A stretch of 46,701 nt of DNA from an uncultured Treponema sp. (GTDB lineage Bacteria; Spirochaetota; Spirochaetia; Treponematales; Treponemataceae). The stretch is taken from contig CAMNIU010000222.1 in assembly GCA_946540605.1 (NCBI GenBank), positions 1 through 46,701 on the forward strand, in the 5' to 3' direction. How positions within the stretch are numbered: position 1 is the stretch's first letter; every line of letters begins with the position of its first letter. The translations under genes were made by a program, and so were the position numbers. Positions 8,025 through 15,708 of the stretch are shown here, piece after piece. The notes under the pieces were generated by a model. That model was not told where the DNA came from. It ran no database searches and was given only the letters and a program-made list of their open reading frames with translations.

Positions 8025-9179
8025 CTAAGCAATAGCCTTTTCATCAAGACAGCTCTTAAGAGCTGCCGTGATTGCTTCTTTATTATATCCCTTGCCAATA
8101 ATTACAAGCTGATTTAGCCGGTCGCCGAATTCCTCATCCCAGGCTTCTTTTAAGTCGGGATTGTATTCGAGGTATTCCTGCTTCTGTTTTTCTTCCAGAG
8201 CGTCTATCCAGTAGGCAACGGTCATCACCGAAGAATTGCGGCCGGCCTGCTCAAAAAGCTGCACGTTGGCATCTGCATCGGAAAACCAGATGTAGCCCTT
8301 TGCGCGGATAAGCTCCTTTGGATAATTGTTGTTTACAAAATTCATAAAGCGTTCGCGGTTGAAAGGTCTTTTTTCTTCAAACACAAAGCTTGAGATTCCG
8401 TATTCACCGGTACATCCCTCAGTTGCGCGGTTAGGCTCGTTCAAGCTGTTGATGGCTTTTTGAATTGCAGAAGATGAATCAATCTGTTCGTAGTTAAAAG
8501 GCTCTGTTGTGGTAATCTGATCGATGTCGATGTTTCCGTTTACACTGTGGAAGATTGGAGCACGAGGCTGGAAGTCGCGGATGATTGCTTCAACTTCTTT
8601 AAGCTGTTCTTCGTTCAAAAGGTCGCATTTATTGAGGACGATAAAATTGCAGAATTCAATCTGGTCTACAATGAGGGTAGAGATTTCTTCTGCGGTGAGA
8701 TTGTTTTCGTCGGTTGAATTTTTGTCAGCCTTCTGTTTGAGCTCGTCCAAGAACTCGCGGTAGATTCTGTCTGCATCAACTACAGTAACAACTGAAGTAA
8801 GATAAACGTTTGTGTCAGGATTATCTTCTTCGTAAGCGAGGAAGCTGGCAGATACAGCACCAGGATCAGAGATTCCTGAAGCTTCAACAAATACTACGTC
8901 AACTGTATCGAGGTTAGAGATTTTTTCAATCTGCTGAATAAACTCTTCACGCAGGGTACAGCAGATACAGCCGTTCTGAAGCTCGAACATAGGACATTCT
9001 GTTACATTTGAGCCATTTTTTTTAAGAATCTCAGCATCTACGTTAATGCTTCCCATATCATTTACAATTAAAGCAACGCGGCGTTTTTCCTGACGAAGCA
9101 GGTTATTGAGTAAAGTTGTTTTTCCTGATCCTAAGTAGCCTGTGATAAGGACTACGGGTTTTTTATTATTTTGTTTCAT
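8025..9179 (-). CDS. CobW/ZNG1-type GTP-dependent metallochaperone
   Basis: A 384-residue COG0523 G3E GTPase. It has Walker A GYLGSGKTTLLNNLL, a CxCC metal site in NGCICCTLREEF, EASGISDPG as switch II/Walker B region, and NKCDLLNEEQ for guanine recognition. The C-terminal CobW_C domain follows (FVFEEKRPFNRERFMNFVN). Members of this family hand zinc to client enzymes under zinc limitation or help load other metals. Position between a Zur-type repressor and a ZnuA-like protein makes zinc the likely metal (inference). AAGGA lies ~13 nt before the ATG. A C-family REP element lies between it and the upstream small membrane protein gene. Confidence 0.92.
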   Translation of the reverse strand: MKQNNKKPVVLITGYLGSGKTTLLNNLLRQEKRRVALIVNDMGSINVDAEILKKNGSNVTECPMFELQNGCICCTLREEFIQQIEKISNLDTVDVVFVEASGISDPGAVSASFLAYEEDNPDTNVYLTSVVTVVDADRIYREFLDELKQKADKNSTDENNLTAEEISTLIVDQIEFCNFIVLNKCDLLNEEQLKEVEAIIRDFQPRAPIFHSVNGNIDIDQITTTEPFNYEQIDSSSAIQKAINSLNEPNRATEGCTGEYGISSFVFEEKRPFNRERFMNFVNNNYPKELIRAKGYIWFSDADANVQLFEQAGRNSSVMTVAYWIDALEEKQKQEYLEYNPDLKEAWDEEFGDRLNQLVIIGKGYNKEAITAALKSCLDEKAIA

Positions 9180-9200
9180 GATTGTTTCTATTCCTTTTTT

Positions 9201-9259
9201 GTCATCCCGAACTTGTTTCGGGATCTTGTTACTGGATGCTGAAACAAGTTCAGCATGAC
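9201..9259. repeat. Two-hairpin REP-like element, family C copy 1
   Basis: TCCCGAACTTGTTTCGGGA, then TGCTGAAACAAGTTCAGCA, bracketed by GTCAT and ATGACA. The same two hairpins occur in inverted order at 28990-29051. It lies between the CobW gene and the small membrane protein gene. Confidence 0.75.
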
Positions 9260-9288
9260 AGCTTTATCGCAGCATGACGTAAGGAAAT

Positions 9289-9591
9289 TTAAATCACAAG
9301 TTTAATCTTCTGCTTTACGAGTGTTGCAGGAGCAAGGAGAAGGGCAGAAATAACGAAAAGATTTATATAGTTAAAAGCTGAAAACTCAACTGATATCAGC
9401 TGTATAGGGGCAGTCTGTTTATTGGTATTATGAATAATCTGAAGGACAAAACATATTGGACAGTTTTCTTCATGACAGTTTGTTTCGTGTCCTTTATGAT
9501 TTGCTTCAAACAGAATAGCGGCAAAAAGAGAAAGGAAAATAAGAATCGCTGTAAGACAAAGCTGGCGAGTACGTTTTGAATTATTCTTCAT
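9289..9591 (-). CDS. Small two-TM protein with His/Cys-rich CPxC loop, zur-linked
   Basis: About 100 residues. Start chosen at 9591: the ATG overlaps the last codons of the zur-like gene and is preceded by AGAGGACGAAG, whereas the longer frame runs from inside zur. The layout is a basic N-terminus, TM1 (LCLTAILIFLSLFAAILF), a loop HKGHETNCHEENCPICF with His and Cys residues suited to metal binding, and a second hydrophobic segment (YINLFVISALLLAPATLV). The CPIC loop is reminiscent of DUF2946-type small membrane proteins, but I cannot assign it with certainty. Overlap with zur implies translational coupling. A role in sensing or moving zinc is inference only. Confidence 0.7.
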   Translation of the reverse strand: MKNNSKRTRQLCLTAILIFLSLFAAILFEANHKGHETNCHEENCPICFVLQIIHNTNKQTAPIQLISVEFSAFNYINLFVISALLLAPATLVKQKIKLVI

Positions 9592-10021
9592 CTTCGTCCT
9601 CTTTTTCTTTCTTACAAAGACAGTCTGTGCATACACCATAAAAAACTGTACGCAGCGGATTAATCACAAAGCCGTGTTCTGCTTTAAGATGACCGCCAAG
9701 TTCTTCAAGTTCTTCGCATTCAAGATGAATAAGCCGGCCACAGAGTTCACATTTTAAATGGAAGTGCTGTTCGTTAGAATTGCAGTTTTCTCCAGCGTAT
9801 TCGAAACAGGCAGCTGAATGATCATCAATAAAATATTTCTGGATTTTGCCTTCTGCAACAAGTTTTTCAAGTTGACGGTAAATTGTTGCAATTCCAATGG
9901 AAATCTTTTTTTCTTCAAAATGAGTTCGTACATCTTCTGCTGTAAAATGTTTTCCCTGCATTTCTTTAAGATAAGAAAAAAGTAAATCCTGTTGTTTTGT
10001 TTTATAAGCTGCTTTCTGCAT
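9581..10021 (-). CDS. zur: Fur-family metalloregulator, probably Zur
   Basis: A 146-residue Fur-family repressor. The N-terminal winged helix includes HFTAEDVRTHFEEKKISIGIATIYRQLEKLVAEGKI, matching the Fur recognition helix. The dimerisation domain has HFHLKCELCGRLIHLECEEL (CxxC and His ligands) and GVCTDCLC (second CxxC), the structural zinc site. The tail is acidic. Neighbouring zinc genes point to Zur rather than Fur or PerR; this is inferred from context. Two 7-1-7 inverted repeats lie in its own promoter region, suggesting autoregulation of the whole cluster. The start (10021) has only a weak Shine-Dalgarno. Confidence 0.88.
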   Translation of the reverse strand: MQKAAYKTKQQDLLFSYLKEMQGKHFTAEDVRTHFEEKKISIGIATIYRQLEKLVAEGKIQKYFIDDHSAACFEYAGENCNSNEQHFHLKCELCGRLIHLECEELEELGGHLKAEHGFVINPLRTVFYGVCTDCLCKKEKEDEDEE

Positions 10022-10037
10022 TTTGAGTACGCTCTAA

Positions 10038-10056
10038 TTTGATAGTGATTCTCAAA
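10038..10056 (-). promoter_or_regulatory. Fur/Zur-type operator 1
   Basis: TTTGATAGTGATTCTCAAA, whose core TGATAGT-G-ATTCTCA is a 7-1-7 inverted repeat like the Fur-family consensus TGATAAT-n-ATTATCA. It begins 17 nt upstream of the zur start. Confidence 0.65.
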
Positions 10057-10089
10057 TTATACGAATTGCAAATAAAATGTCAATTAAAA

Positions 10090-10107
10090 TTGATAATTAT
10101 TCTCAAA
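10090..10107 (-). promoter_or_regulatory. Fur/Zur-type operator 2
   Basis: TTGATAATTATTCTCAAA, core TGATAAT-T-ATTCTCA (10091-10105), is the better of the two matches to the Fur-family box. It lies 51 bp from operator 1, so two dimers could bind on the zur promoter. Confidence 0.7.
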
Positions 10108-10113
10108 TTCCTT

Positions 10114-10192
10114 GTCATTCCCGTGCTAGACACGGGAATCTGTGCCCAACGGTGAGATATAGATTGTCGGGGCAAGCTCGACAATGACACTT
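10114..10192. repeat. REP-like elements, family D copy 2 (two hairpins)
   Basis: TCATTCCCGTGCTAGACACGGGAATC hairpin (arms ATTCCCGTG and CACGGGAAT), then, about 20 nt later, AGATTGTCGGGGCAAGCTCGACAATGAC as a second, less perfect hairpin. It lies between the zur promoter and the ruvA promoter and is related to 6785-6811. Confidence 0.7.
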
Positions 10193-10209
10193 TATCATAT
10201 TATCTAATC

Positions 10210-10238
10210 TTCACAAGGAGTTGCATATCTTCTATAAT
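10210..10238 (+). promoter_or_regulatory. Predicted leaderless sigma-70 promoter of ruvA
   Basis: TTCACA (10210-10215, 5/6 match to the -35 consensus), a 17-nt spacer, then perfect TATAAT (10233-10238). The ruvA ATG is only 6 nt after the -10, where transcription should start. The only AAGGAG (10215-10220) is inside the promoter and 24 nt from the ATG. Confidence 0.7.
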
Positions 10239-10244
10239 AATTCT

Positions 10245-10865
10245 ATGTTCAATTCACTCACAGGTATAATCACAGGAAAATTTCCAAAACAGGTTTTTAT
10301 AGATACAAACGGGGTAGAGTGGGACTTGTGTGTTCCAGACTCTAATCTTGATATGCTTCCACCGGTTGGAAGCGAAGCCCGCATTTTCACCTGGCTGCAG
10401 CATACAGATCAGCTTATGTCTCTTTATGGTTTTGCCAGTGCAGATGAGCGTTCTTTGTTTTTAGATTTGCTCAAGGTTGATGGAGTAGGGCCAAAGGGTG
10501 CCGTAAAAATTATGAGTTCAGTTTCTTCTGGCAGACTGATGGAAGTTTTGGAAAACGGCGACCTTGAAATGCTTGAAAAGATTCCGGGCGTAGGAAAGAA
10601 GACTGCCGGTAAGATGATTTTGACCTTGAAGGGAAAACTCAAGTTGAGTGAGAACTCAGGCTCTTCAGTCGTACGCGTAACCGCTGCCGGCCCATATCAG
10701 GATGTCGTTACCTCTCTTGCAAGCATGGGCTATGATAAAAAACTTGTCGAGCAGAAGGTTGCCCAACTTGCAGAAAGCCTAACTAACGATAGTTCGTTTA
10801 CCGGAAAGAGCCAGAAAGAGCGGGAAGATATTCTGTTCCGCCGCGCAATTGTTGAACTGGCTTAG
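10245..10865 (+). CDS. ruvA: Holliday junction branch-migration protein RuvA
   Basis: The DNA-binding component of RuvAB; a tetramer grips the Holliday junction and loads the RuvB motor. MFNSLTGIITGKFPKQVFIDTNGVEW matches the usual RuvA N-terminal OB fold. The two helix-hairpin-helix motifs are LLKVDGVGPKGAVKIMSS and LEKIPGVGKKTAGKMILTLKGKL. The C-terminal domain III (YQDVVTSLASMGYDKKLVEQKV) binds RuvB. The start at 10245 is chosen because homologues begin here and a consensus promoter ends just before it; a TTG at 10221 would add 8 residues. It is isolated between opposite-strand genes. The stop is 18 nt from that of the convergent lipoprotein gene. Confidence 0.95.
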   Translation: MFNSLTGIITGKFPKQVFIDTNGVEWDLCVPDSNLDMLPPVGSEARIFTWLQHTDQLMSLYGFASADERSLFLDLLKVDGVGPKGAVKIMSSVSSGRLMEVLENGDLEMLEKIPGVGKKTAGKMILTLKGKLKLSENSGSSVVRVTAAGPYQDVVTSLASMGYDKKLVEQKVAQLAESLTNDSSFTGKSQKEREDILFRRAIVELA

Positions 10866-10883
10866 GCGGAACTTTACTTTGCT

Positions 10884-13800
10884 TTAGAAGCCCTGCATTG
10901 TGTAGACATTAGACATTGCAGTTTTTCCGTCTGCAAAATGAACTACGGCTACATAGTAAACTAAACCTTTTTCGTGAGAATTGTACATATCATCGGCAGC
11001 AACTGAAGAATCAAAGGTTCCAAACTTATCATAAGTAATATCATTACCATTTCTATCTGGTAAATACATGTGACTCTTTATCAGTTTTCCACGACGCTCC
11101 CATTCATCTGCATCGTCTCCCAAATCTCGTTCGGATGCAATTACATTTACCAAATAAGCTTTATTAGAACGTGGAGTAGCAGTGTCTGCAAAGAAAGTGC
11201 GTTTAATATCATTCAGATAGTCTTTATCAAAAGTCGTTTCATTTACACTACTGTCATTTGAGGTTGTTGGAATAAAATAATAAATGGTATTAGAGACTGT
11301 TTCTTCTGTACACAAATCGTATTCAGTTTCACCTTCTACATAATTAGATATATTATTTGTATAAAGATATTTCTGGTCATTCTCATAAGGATGGGTGCTG
11401 TCAAATTCACTATATGGACGGCCATACTTTCTGTTAACACCTCTTCCTTTTGATTCGCTATACGGATTTTCATTAAAGCCTTGCATTGTGATTCTGTAGA
11501 AACAATTTCCGCGTAACTCTTTTGGGGCAATAGGTATAACTGTTGCATGTTCTGGATCTGTATCCCAATCAATCATTATGAAATCTCCTGGTTTTGCATT
11601 TGAATTATCATTTTGAAGTACAGTTTTCCCGTTTTCTATTGTTTTTTCACAATTTTGCAGTTGATTTAAATAACCATAATAACCATCGATAGTCCATACA
11701 GTTGCTTTTTTTGAGTCTTCATGCCAGCAATCTTGAATATAAATCATATTTCTGTAAAAATTTTCATCGCTTTCAATAGGAAGTGTTGAAATAAGCATAT
11801 TTTTCTTAGGGTCATATTTTACAGAAAGCTTATTCTTGAAAGTACCAATATCTGCCTTTCCAAGTGTGATATATGCATAATTTCCGTATGTGTCTGTGAC
11901 TTTTGCAAAGAACATATATTTTCCATCCGGAAGTCCATAGACTGGTATTGCTGCATCAATACCGTAGGCTGCTCCATTATAATAATAGGTTGTTGATTTG
12001 TATGTAGCAATACCACCTGGAAGAGCTTCAATTTCTGCCGGTTCCATAATAGAAAGGTTATCACCCCAAGATTCCTGATATGGAGCATAGTAATAATTAT
12101 AATATTCTGAAAGATGGCCTTCATCTTCACGCACAATATTATCAAATTGATAATAACGTCCATCATAGGAAAGTCTGGAATCATGCTGTGAAACATTATT
12201 TGTTATAAAAGGAGGAATATTGTCATCCTTTTCGGAAAAGAAGATTGGTTGTACTTCAGATTCGACAGTTTTTGTATCACTAACTGCAAGAAGCTTTATT
12301 TTGGCAGAGACATCAGGATAGCCATATTTTTCTTTACATACTTTTACGGCTTCAAAGTAGGTATTATCGCCATTGTCACAGTTATATCCCCATTCATCTA
12401 CCCAAGATGTTTTATCCCAATCCGGTTTGTTCCAGTCGTTTTCAAATGGCGCTCGTAATGGATTTGTCACTGTAAAGGTAAAAGTATTTGCTGTTTCAGA
12501 TTTGTAATAAATCCAGTTTTGTCCATTATCTGTACTGTAACAAGGAACGTATTTTACATTTTCATCGAAATTTAAAATATTTACAGTTACATCAAAAAGT
12601 CCTGTATTAACACCAGCAGATTCTTTATCGAATGTAAATTCAGGTGCTTCTAAGCTGACGCTGCCAGATAGACTTGTGTTAACAATTACCTTATAAAGAG
12701 GCCCAAAGGTTTCTCCAACCCATTGTCCGTTTAACATAGAATCGGTTTTGTATTCTACCTGCACATAAACAACATATTTTGAATCTGGTTCAAGGTTGTT
12801 GATAATGTGTAAGTCTGAAATATCGCTCCAGTGGTCTTCTTCCAATGGAACTGCTGTATTTCTATGCAATTTTGTATTTTTTTCTGAATCAGAATTGTCT
12901 CCATTGTTTAATTTGCCATAAAAAATACGATATATTGGTTTTACCTTTCTATCTGGAAGATTTACAATTTTTGTATAATCAGATTTTGTCATATCTTCAA
13001 AAAAGAGTTCTACTTTTCTCTTTTCAGAATTATTGTCATCATAAGATACGATATAATTATGGAAATCAATTTTTTTAGGATAGAGAATTGTTATGTAATT
13101 ATCATTACCTACACCATCTATAATTTTAGCTTGCATAATGATATTACAATTTTGATTTTTTATGTCGTTTGCAAAATTATGAAAGTCTTCTGGTAAAGGA
13201 CACCAATACGAATTATTATCATAAGCTGCCCATTCATAAGGATTGATCAGTTCAGCAGGCGTTGGAGTAAGGTGGTTAATATCTAGCCCCCAGAAAACAT
13301 AATACTTGTAGTCTGTTGAATCATCATAATAGTTTTCACCAGTAAGTTTTGAATTGTAGTAAGAGTCTTTAGGAAGAAAACTGAAGCTCACATCATTAAG
13401 TCTATCTTCGATATCTCTGGCTGTAGGATATTCATATTCTCCATCGTTATAATGTGGGTCAAGCCATCCCTCTCTTAAGCCCGTTTCAATTTGTTCTTTT
13501 GTGGCGTTTTCAGATATATCAATTCTATATAATGGAGATGATAAGCCAAATCTTGTATTTGATCTGTATGCAAAAATAGTGTCGCGAACAACATTATAAG
13601 TCTTGACCTCATTGCTTTCTTTATTGTAAGAATCCTGTAATGTCACTTTTATTTCATAAAGGCCATCAGAATATTTTTCATCGGAAAGATCGATTGTGTA
13701 TTTTCCTGTATAATTGTCATCATTTTCATTCTTTTCTAAATTAACATAAATTTCTTCTTCATCAGCTGGAACTTCTTCTCCCATTGAATCGTAAAGCTGG

Positions 13801-14549
13801 TGATATTTTATATGACCGCGGATCCTTCCTTTGTCGTTATCTCTTCCTTCAATATAAATATCAAATTTTGTATTTATGTGATTCACGCTAAGAATTTCTT
13901 TTTCTGCTTCAATCTGTTCTGTTGTTGCATCAGTTTCTGGAAGAATTACAGGAAGACAACCTTCTTTGAGAATGCGAGGTGCTTCACTTGCATTTCGAGA
14001 AATATAGCTTGATGGAACTTTAGCGGCGATTTCAATAAATTCAGGAGCTTTGTTATCAATTTGTTTGTTTATTCTATATTTATGATTTATAGAAGAAGTT
14101 ATTGGAAGACCATCAGGAGTGGTGCAGGCTCTTGAAAGCTTTACGAAAATGTCCATAGTTTCCTTTTTGTCTAAATCTATTAGATGGCGTTCATTTGCAG
14201 CAATTTTTACTTCTTTATTGTCGTTATACCATTCCGGTTCTAAGAAGTATTCTTTAAGATCAGTTTCCTGTGAATCTTCAATTTTGAAATTATCATTAAA
14301 AGTAGAAGGATTCATAGATTTCGTAAATGAAATTATAATGGCTCTGTTTTTGGGAAGCCCGCCATCCTGAAAGACTGGCTCTACAGTCGCCACCGGGCAT
14401 TCATTATTTGCAATATAGATTGCTTTATCGATTGCTTCTTTTACGTCACCGCCATCAAGAAAATTTTCGCAGCTAAAAAAAAGGGTGGTGCAAACTAGAA
14501 TAAAAATTGGATAAAAGATTTTGGGATTAAAAAAACGATTATAATTCAT
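10884..14549 (-). CDS. Very large lipoprotein with N-terminal Ig-like (Big_5/SbsA-type) domain
   Basis: About 1,221 residues. Start at 14549 because GGAG lies 8 nt upstream; an ATG 12 nt earlier overlaps that site. A hydrophobic signal ends in LFFSC (Cys27). The N-terminal ~150 residues (NECPVATVEPVFQ..PKNRAIIISFTKSMNPSTF) are like bacterial Ig-like Big_5 domains. The rest is a chain of beta-rich segments with many Tyr, Asp and Asn, including a YDDNNSEKRKVELFFED strand pair, and shows no enzymatic motif I recognise. Proteins opening with CENFLDGGD-like sequences recall large paralogous treponemal lipoproteins (recollection, not a search). A surface or periplasmic structural role is inferred. 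It lies between ruvA and ruvB on the opposite strand. Confidence 0.75.
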   Translation of the reverse strand: MNYNRFFNPKIFYPIFILVCTTLFFSCENFLDGGDVKEAIDKAIYIANNECPVATVEPVFQDGGLPKNRAIIISFTKSMNPSTFNDNFKIEDSQETDLKEYFLEPEWYNDNKEVKIAANERHLIDLDKKETMDIFVKLSRACTTPDGLPITSSINHKYRINKQIDNKAPEFIEIAAKVPSSYISRNASEAPRILKEGCLPVILPETDATTEQIEAEKEILSVNHINTKFDIYIEGRDNDKGRIRGHIKYHQLYDSMGEEVPADEEEIYVNLEKNENDDNYTGKYTIDLSDEKYSDGLYEIKVTLQDSYNKESNEVKTYNVVRDTIFAYRSNTRFGLSSPLYRIDISENATKEQIETGLREGWLDPHYNDGEYEYPTARDIEDRLNDVSFSFLPKDSYYNSKLTGENYYDDSTDYKYYVFWGLDINHLTPTPAELINPYEWAAYDNNSYWCPLPEDFHNFANDIKNQNCNIIMQAKIIDGVGNDNYITILYPKKIDFHNYIVSYDDNNSEKRKVELFFEDMTKSDYTKIVNLPDRKVKPIYRIFYGKLNNGDNSDSEKNTKLHRNTAVPLEEDHWSDISDLHIINNLEPDSKYVVYVQVEYKTDSMLNGQWVGETFGPLYKVIVNTSLSGSVSLEAPEFTFDKESAGVNTGLFDVTVNILNFDENVKYVPCYSTDNGQNWIYYKSETANTFTFTVTNPLRAPFENDWNKPDWDKTSWVDEWGYNCDNGDNTYFEAVKVCKEKYGYPDVSAKIKLLAVSDTKTVESEVQPIFFSEKDDNIPPFITNNVSQHDSRLSYDGRYYQFDNIVREDEGHLSEYYNYYYAPYQESWGDNLSIMEPAEIEALPGGIATYKSTTYYYNGAAYGIDAAIPVYGLPDGKYMFFAKVTDTYGNYAYITLGKADIGTFKNKLSVKYDPKKNMLISTLPIESDENFYRNMIYIQDCWHEDSKKATVWTIDGYYGYLNQLQNCEKTIENGKTVLQNDNSNAKPGDFIMIDWDTDPEHATVIPIAPKELRGNCFYRITMQGFNENPYSESKGRGVNRKYGRPYSEFDSTHPYENDQKYLYTNNISNYVEGETEYDLCTEETVSNTIYYFIPTTSNDSSVNETTFDKDYLNDIKRTFFADTATPRSNKAYLVNVIASERDLGDDADEWERRGKLIKSHMYLPDRNGNDITYDKFGTFDSSVAADDMYNSHEKGLVYYVAVVHFADGKTAMSNVYTMQGF

Positions 14550-14633
14550 AACACACTCCATTGTTCCATTATGGAAGAGAAAAAATCAGCCGTCAAGAAA
14601 AATATGTCATTGTAGAAATTATACTGATTTATG

Positions 14634-14642
14634 TGTTATAAT
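14634..14642 (+). promoter_or_regulatory. Extended -10 promoter of ruvB (leaderless)
   Basis: TGTTATAAT: an extended -10 (TGn) joined to perfect TATAAT (14637-14642). No good -35 is at the right distance, as is usual for extended -10 promoters. The second in-frame ATG of ruvB (14650) is 7 nt downstream; the first (14641) overlaps the -10 itself. Confidence 0.6.
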
Positions 14643-14649
14643 GAATTTT

Positions 14650-15708
14650 ATGAAGGAAGAAGATTTTTCTGCTGATTTTTCGGCTATTGTGCGTGCAGAT
14701 TTAAAGAACAGCTATGATGAACAGGATAATAAACTGCGTCCGACCATGCTCAAGGATTTTCTTGGGCAGGAAAGCGTAAAGAAAAATCTTTCAACTTTTA
14801 TTGAAGCGGCAAAATTGCGTGAAGAACCGCTCGACCACCTTCTGCTTATAGGCCCACCGGGACTTGGAAAAACTACTCTTGCACAGATTACAGCCCATGA
14901 GCTGGGAGTTGATTTTAAGGTGACTTCGGCACCCGCTCTGGACAAGCCAAAAGACCTTGCCGGCATCTTAAGTACAATTACTCCGCGAACAGTTTTCTTT
15001 ATTGATGAGATTCACCGCTTAAAGCCAGCCATTGAAGAAATGCTCTATATTGCAATGGAAGATTTTGAATTGGACTGGATTATTGGTCAGGGGGCTGCGG
15101 CTCGTACTGTCCGCATTCCGATTCCGCCCTTTACTCTGGTTGGTGCTACAACTAAGGCGGGCAGTGTAAGTTCACCTTTGCGAAGCCGCTTTGGTTTTAT
15201 TCCTCGTTTTGAATTTTATACTCAAAAAGAACTTTCTTCTATTATAAAACGTTCTGCTAACATTCTGGAAATTGGAATTGATGAAGATGCGGCTATGCTC
15301 CTGGCTCAGTGTTGCCGCGGAACTCCTCGTGTTGCAAACCGTGTACTGCGCCGCATGCGTGACTTCGCTCAGGTAGCAGGAAGCCGTAATATAACCGTAG
15401 AAATTGTAGACGAAGGATTACGCCGCCTTGAAATTGACGAAATTGGCCTTGAAAAATACGACCGCGAGATTCTTCGGTCCATTATAGAAAACTTTGGGGG
15501 CGGCCCGGTTGGTGCTGAGACTCTGGCGATTTCTATCGGCGAAAGCATGGATACTCTGGAAGATTATTATGAGCCGTATCTTATTCAGTGTGGACTTTTG
15601 CAGAGAACTCCGCGCGGTCGAATGGTGACCGAAAAGGCTTATAGTCACCTCGGCTTAACACACGCCGCCGACTCAAAAGACGGCGGCGTTCAGGGAACTC
15701 TTTTTTAA
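14650..15708 (+). CDS. ruvB: Holliday junction ATP-dependent DNA helicase RuvB
   Basis: The AAA+ motor that drives branch migration with RuvA. It has DFLGQESVKKNLSTFI, Walker A LLIGPPGLGKTTLA, Walker B TVFFIDEIHRL, sensor I GATTKAGSVSSPLRSRFG with the arginine-finger region, then the RuvB lid and winged-helix C-terminus (RTPRGRMVTEKAYSHLG). About 352 residues, normal for the family. An ATG at 14641 adds three residues but lies within the TATAAT box, so 14650 is preferred if the transcript is leaderless. Its stop codon directly abuts the stop of the convergent GH5 gene, with no intervening bases and no terminator. Confidence 0.96.
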   Translation: MKEEDFSADFSAIVRADLKNSYDEQDNKLRPTMLKDFLGQESVKKNLSTFIEAAKLREEPLDHLLLIGPPGLGKTTLAQITAHELGVDFKVTSAPALDKPKDLAGILSTITPRTVFFIDEIHRLKPAIEEMLYIAMEDFELDWIIGQGAAARTVRIPIPPFTLVGATTKAGSVSSPLRSRFGFIPRFEFYTQKELSSIIKRSANILEIGIDEDAAMLLAQCCRGTPRVANRVLRRMRDFAQVAGSRNITVEIVDEGLRRLEIDEIGLEKYDREILRSIIENFGGGPVGAETLAISIGESMDTLEDYYEPYLIQCGLLQRTPRGRMVTEKAYSHLGLTHAADSKDGGVQGTLF

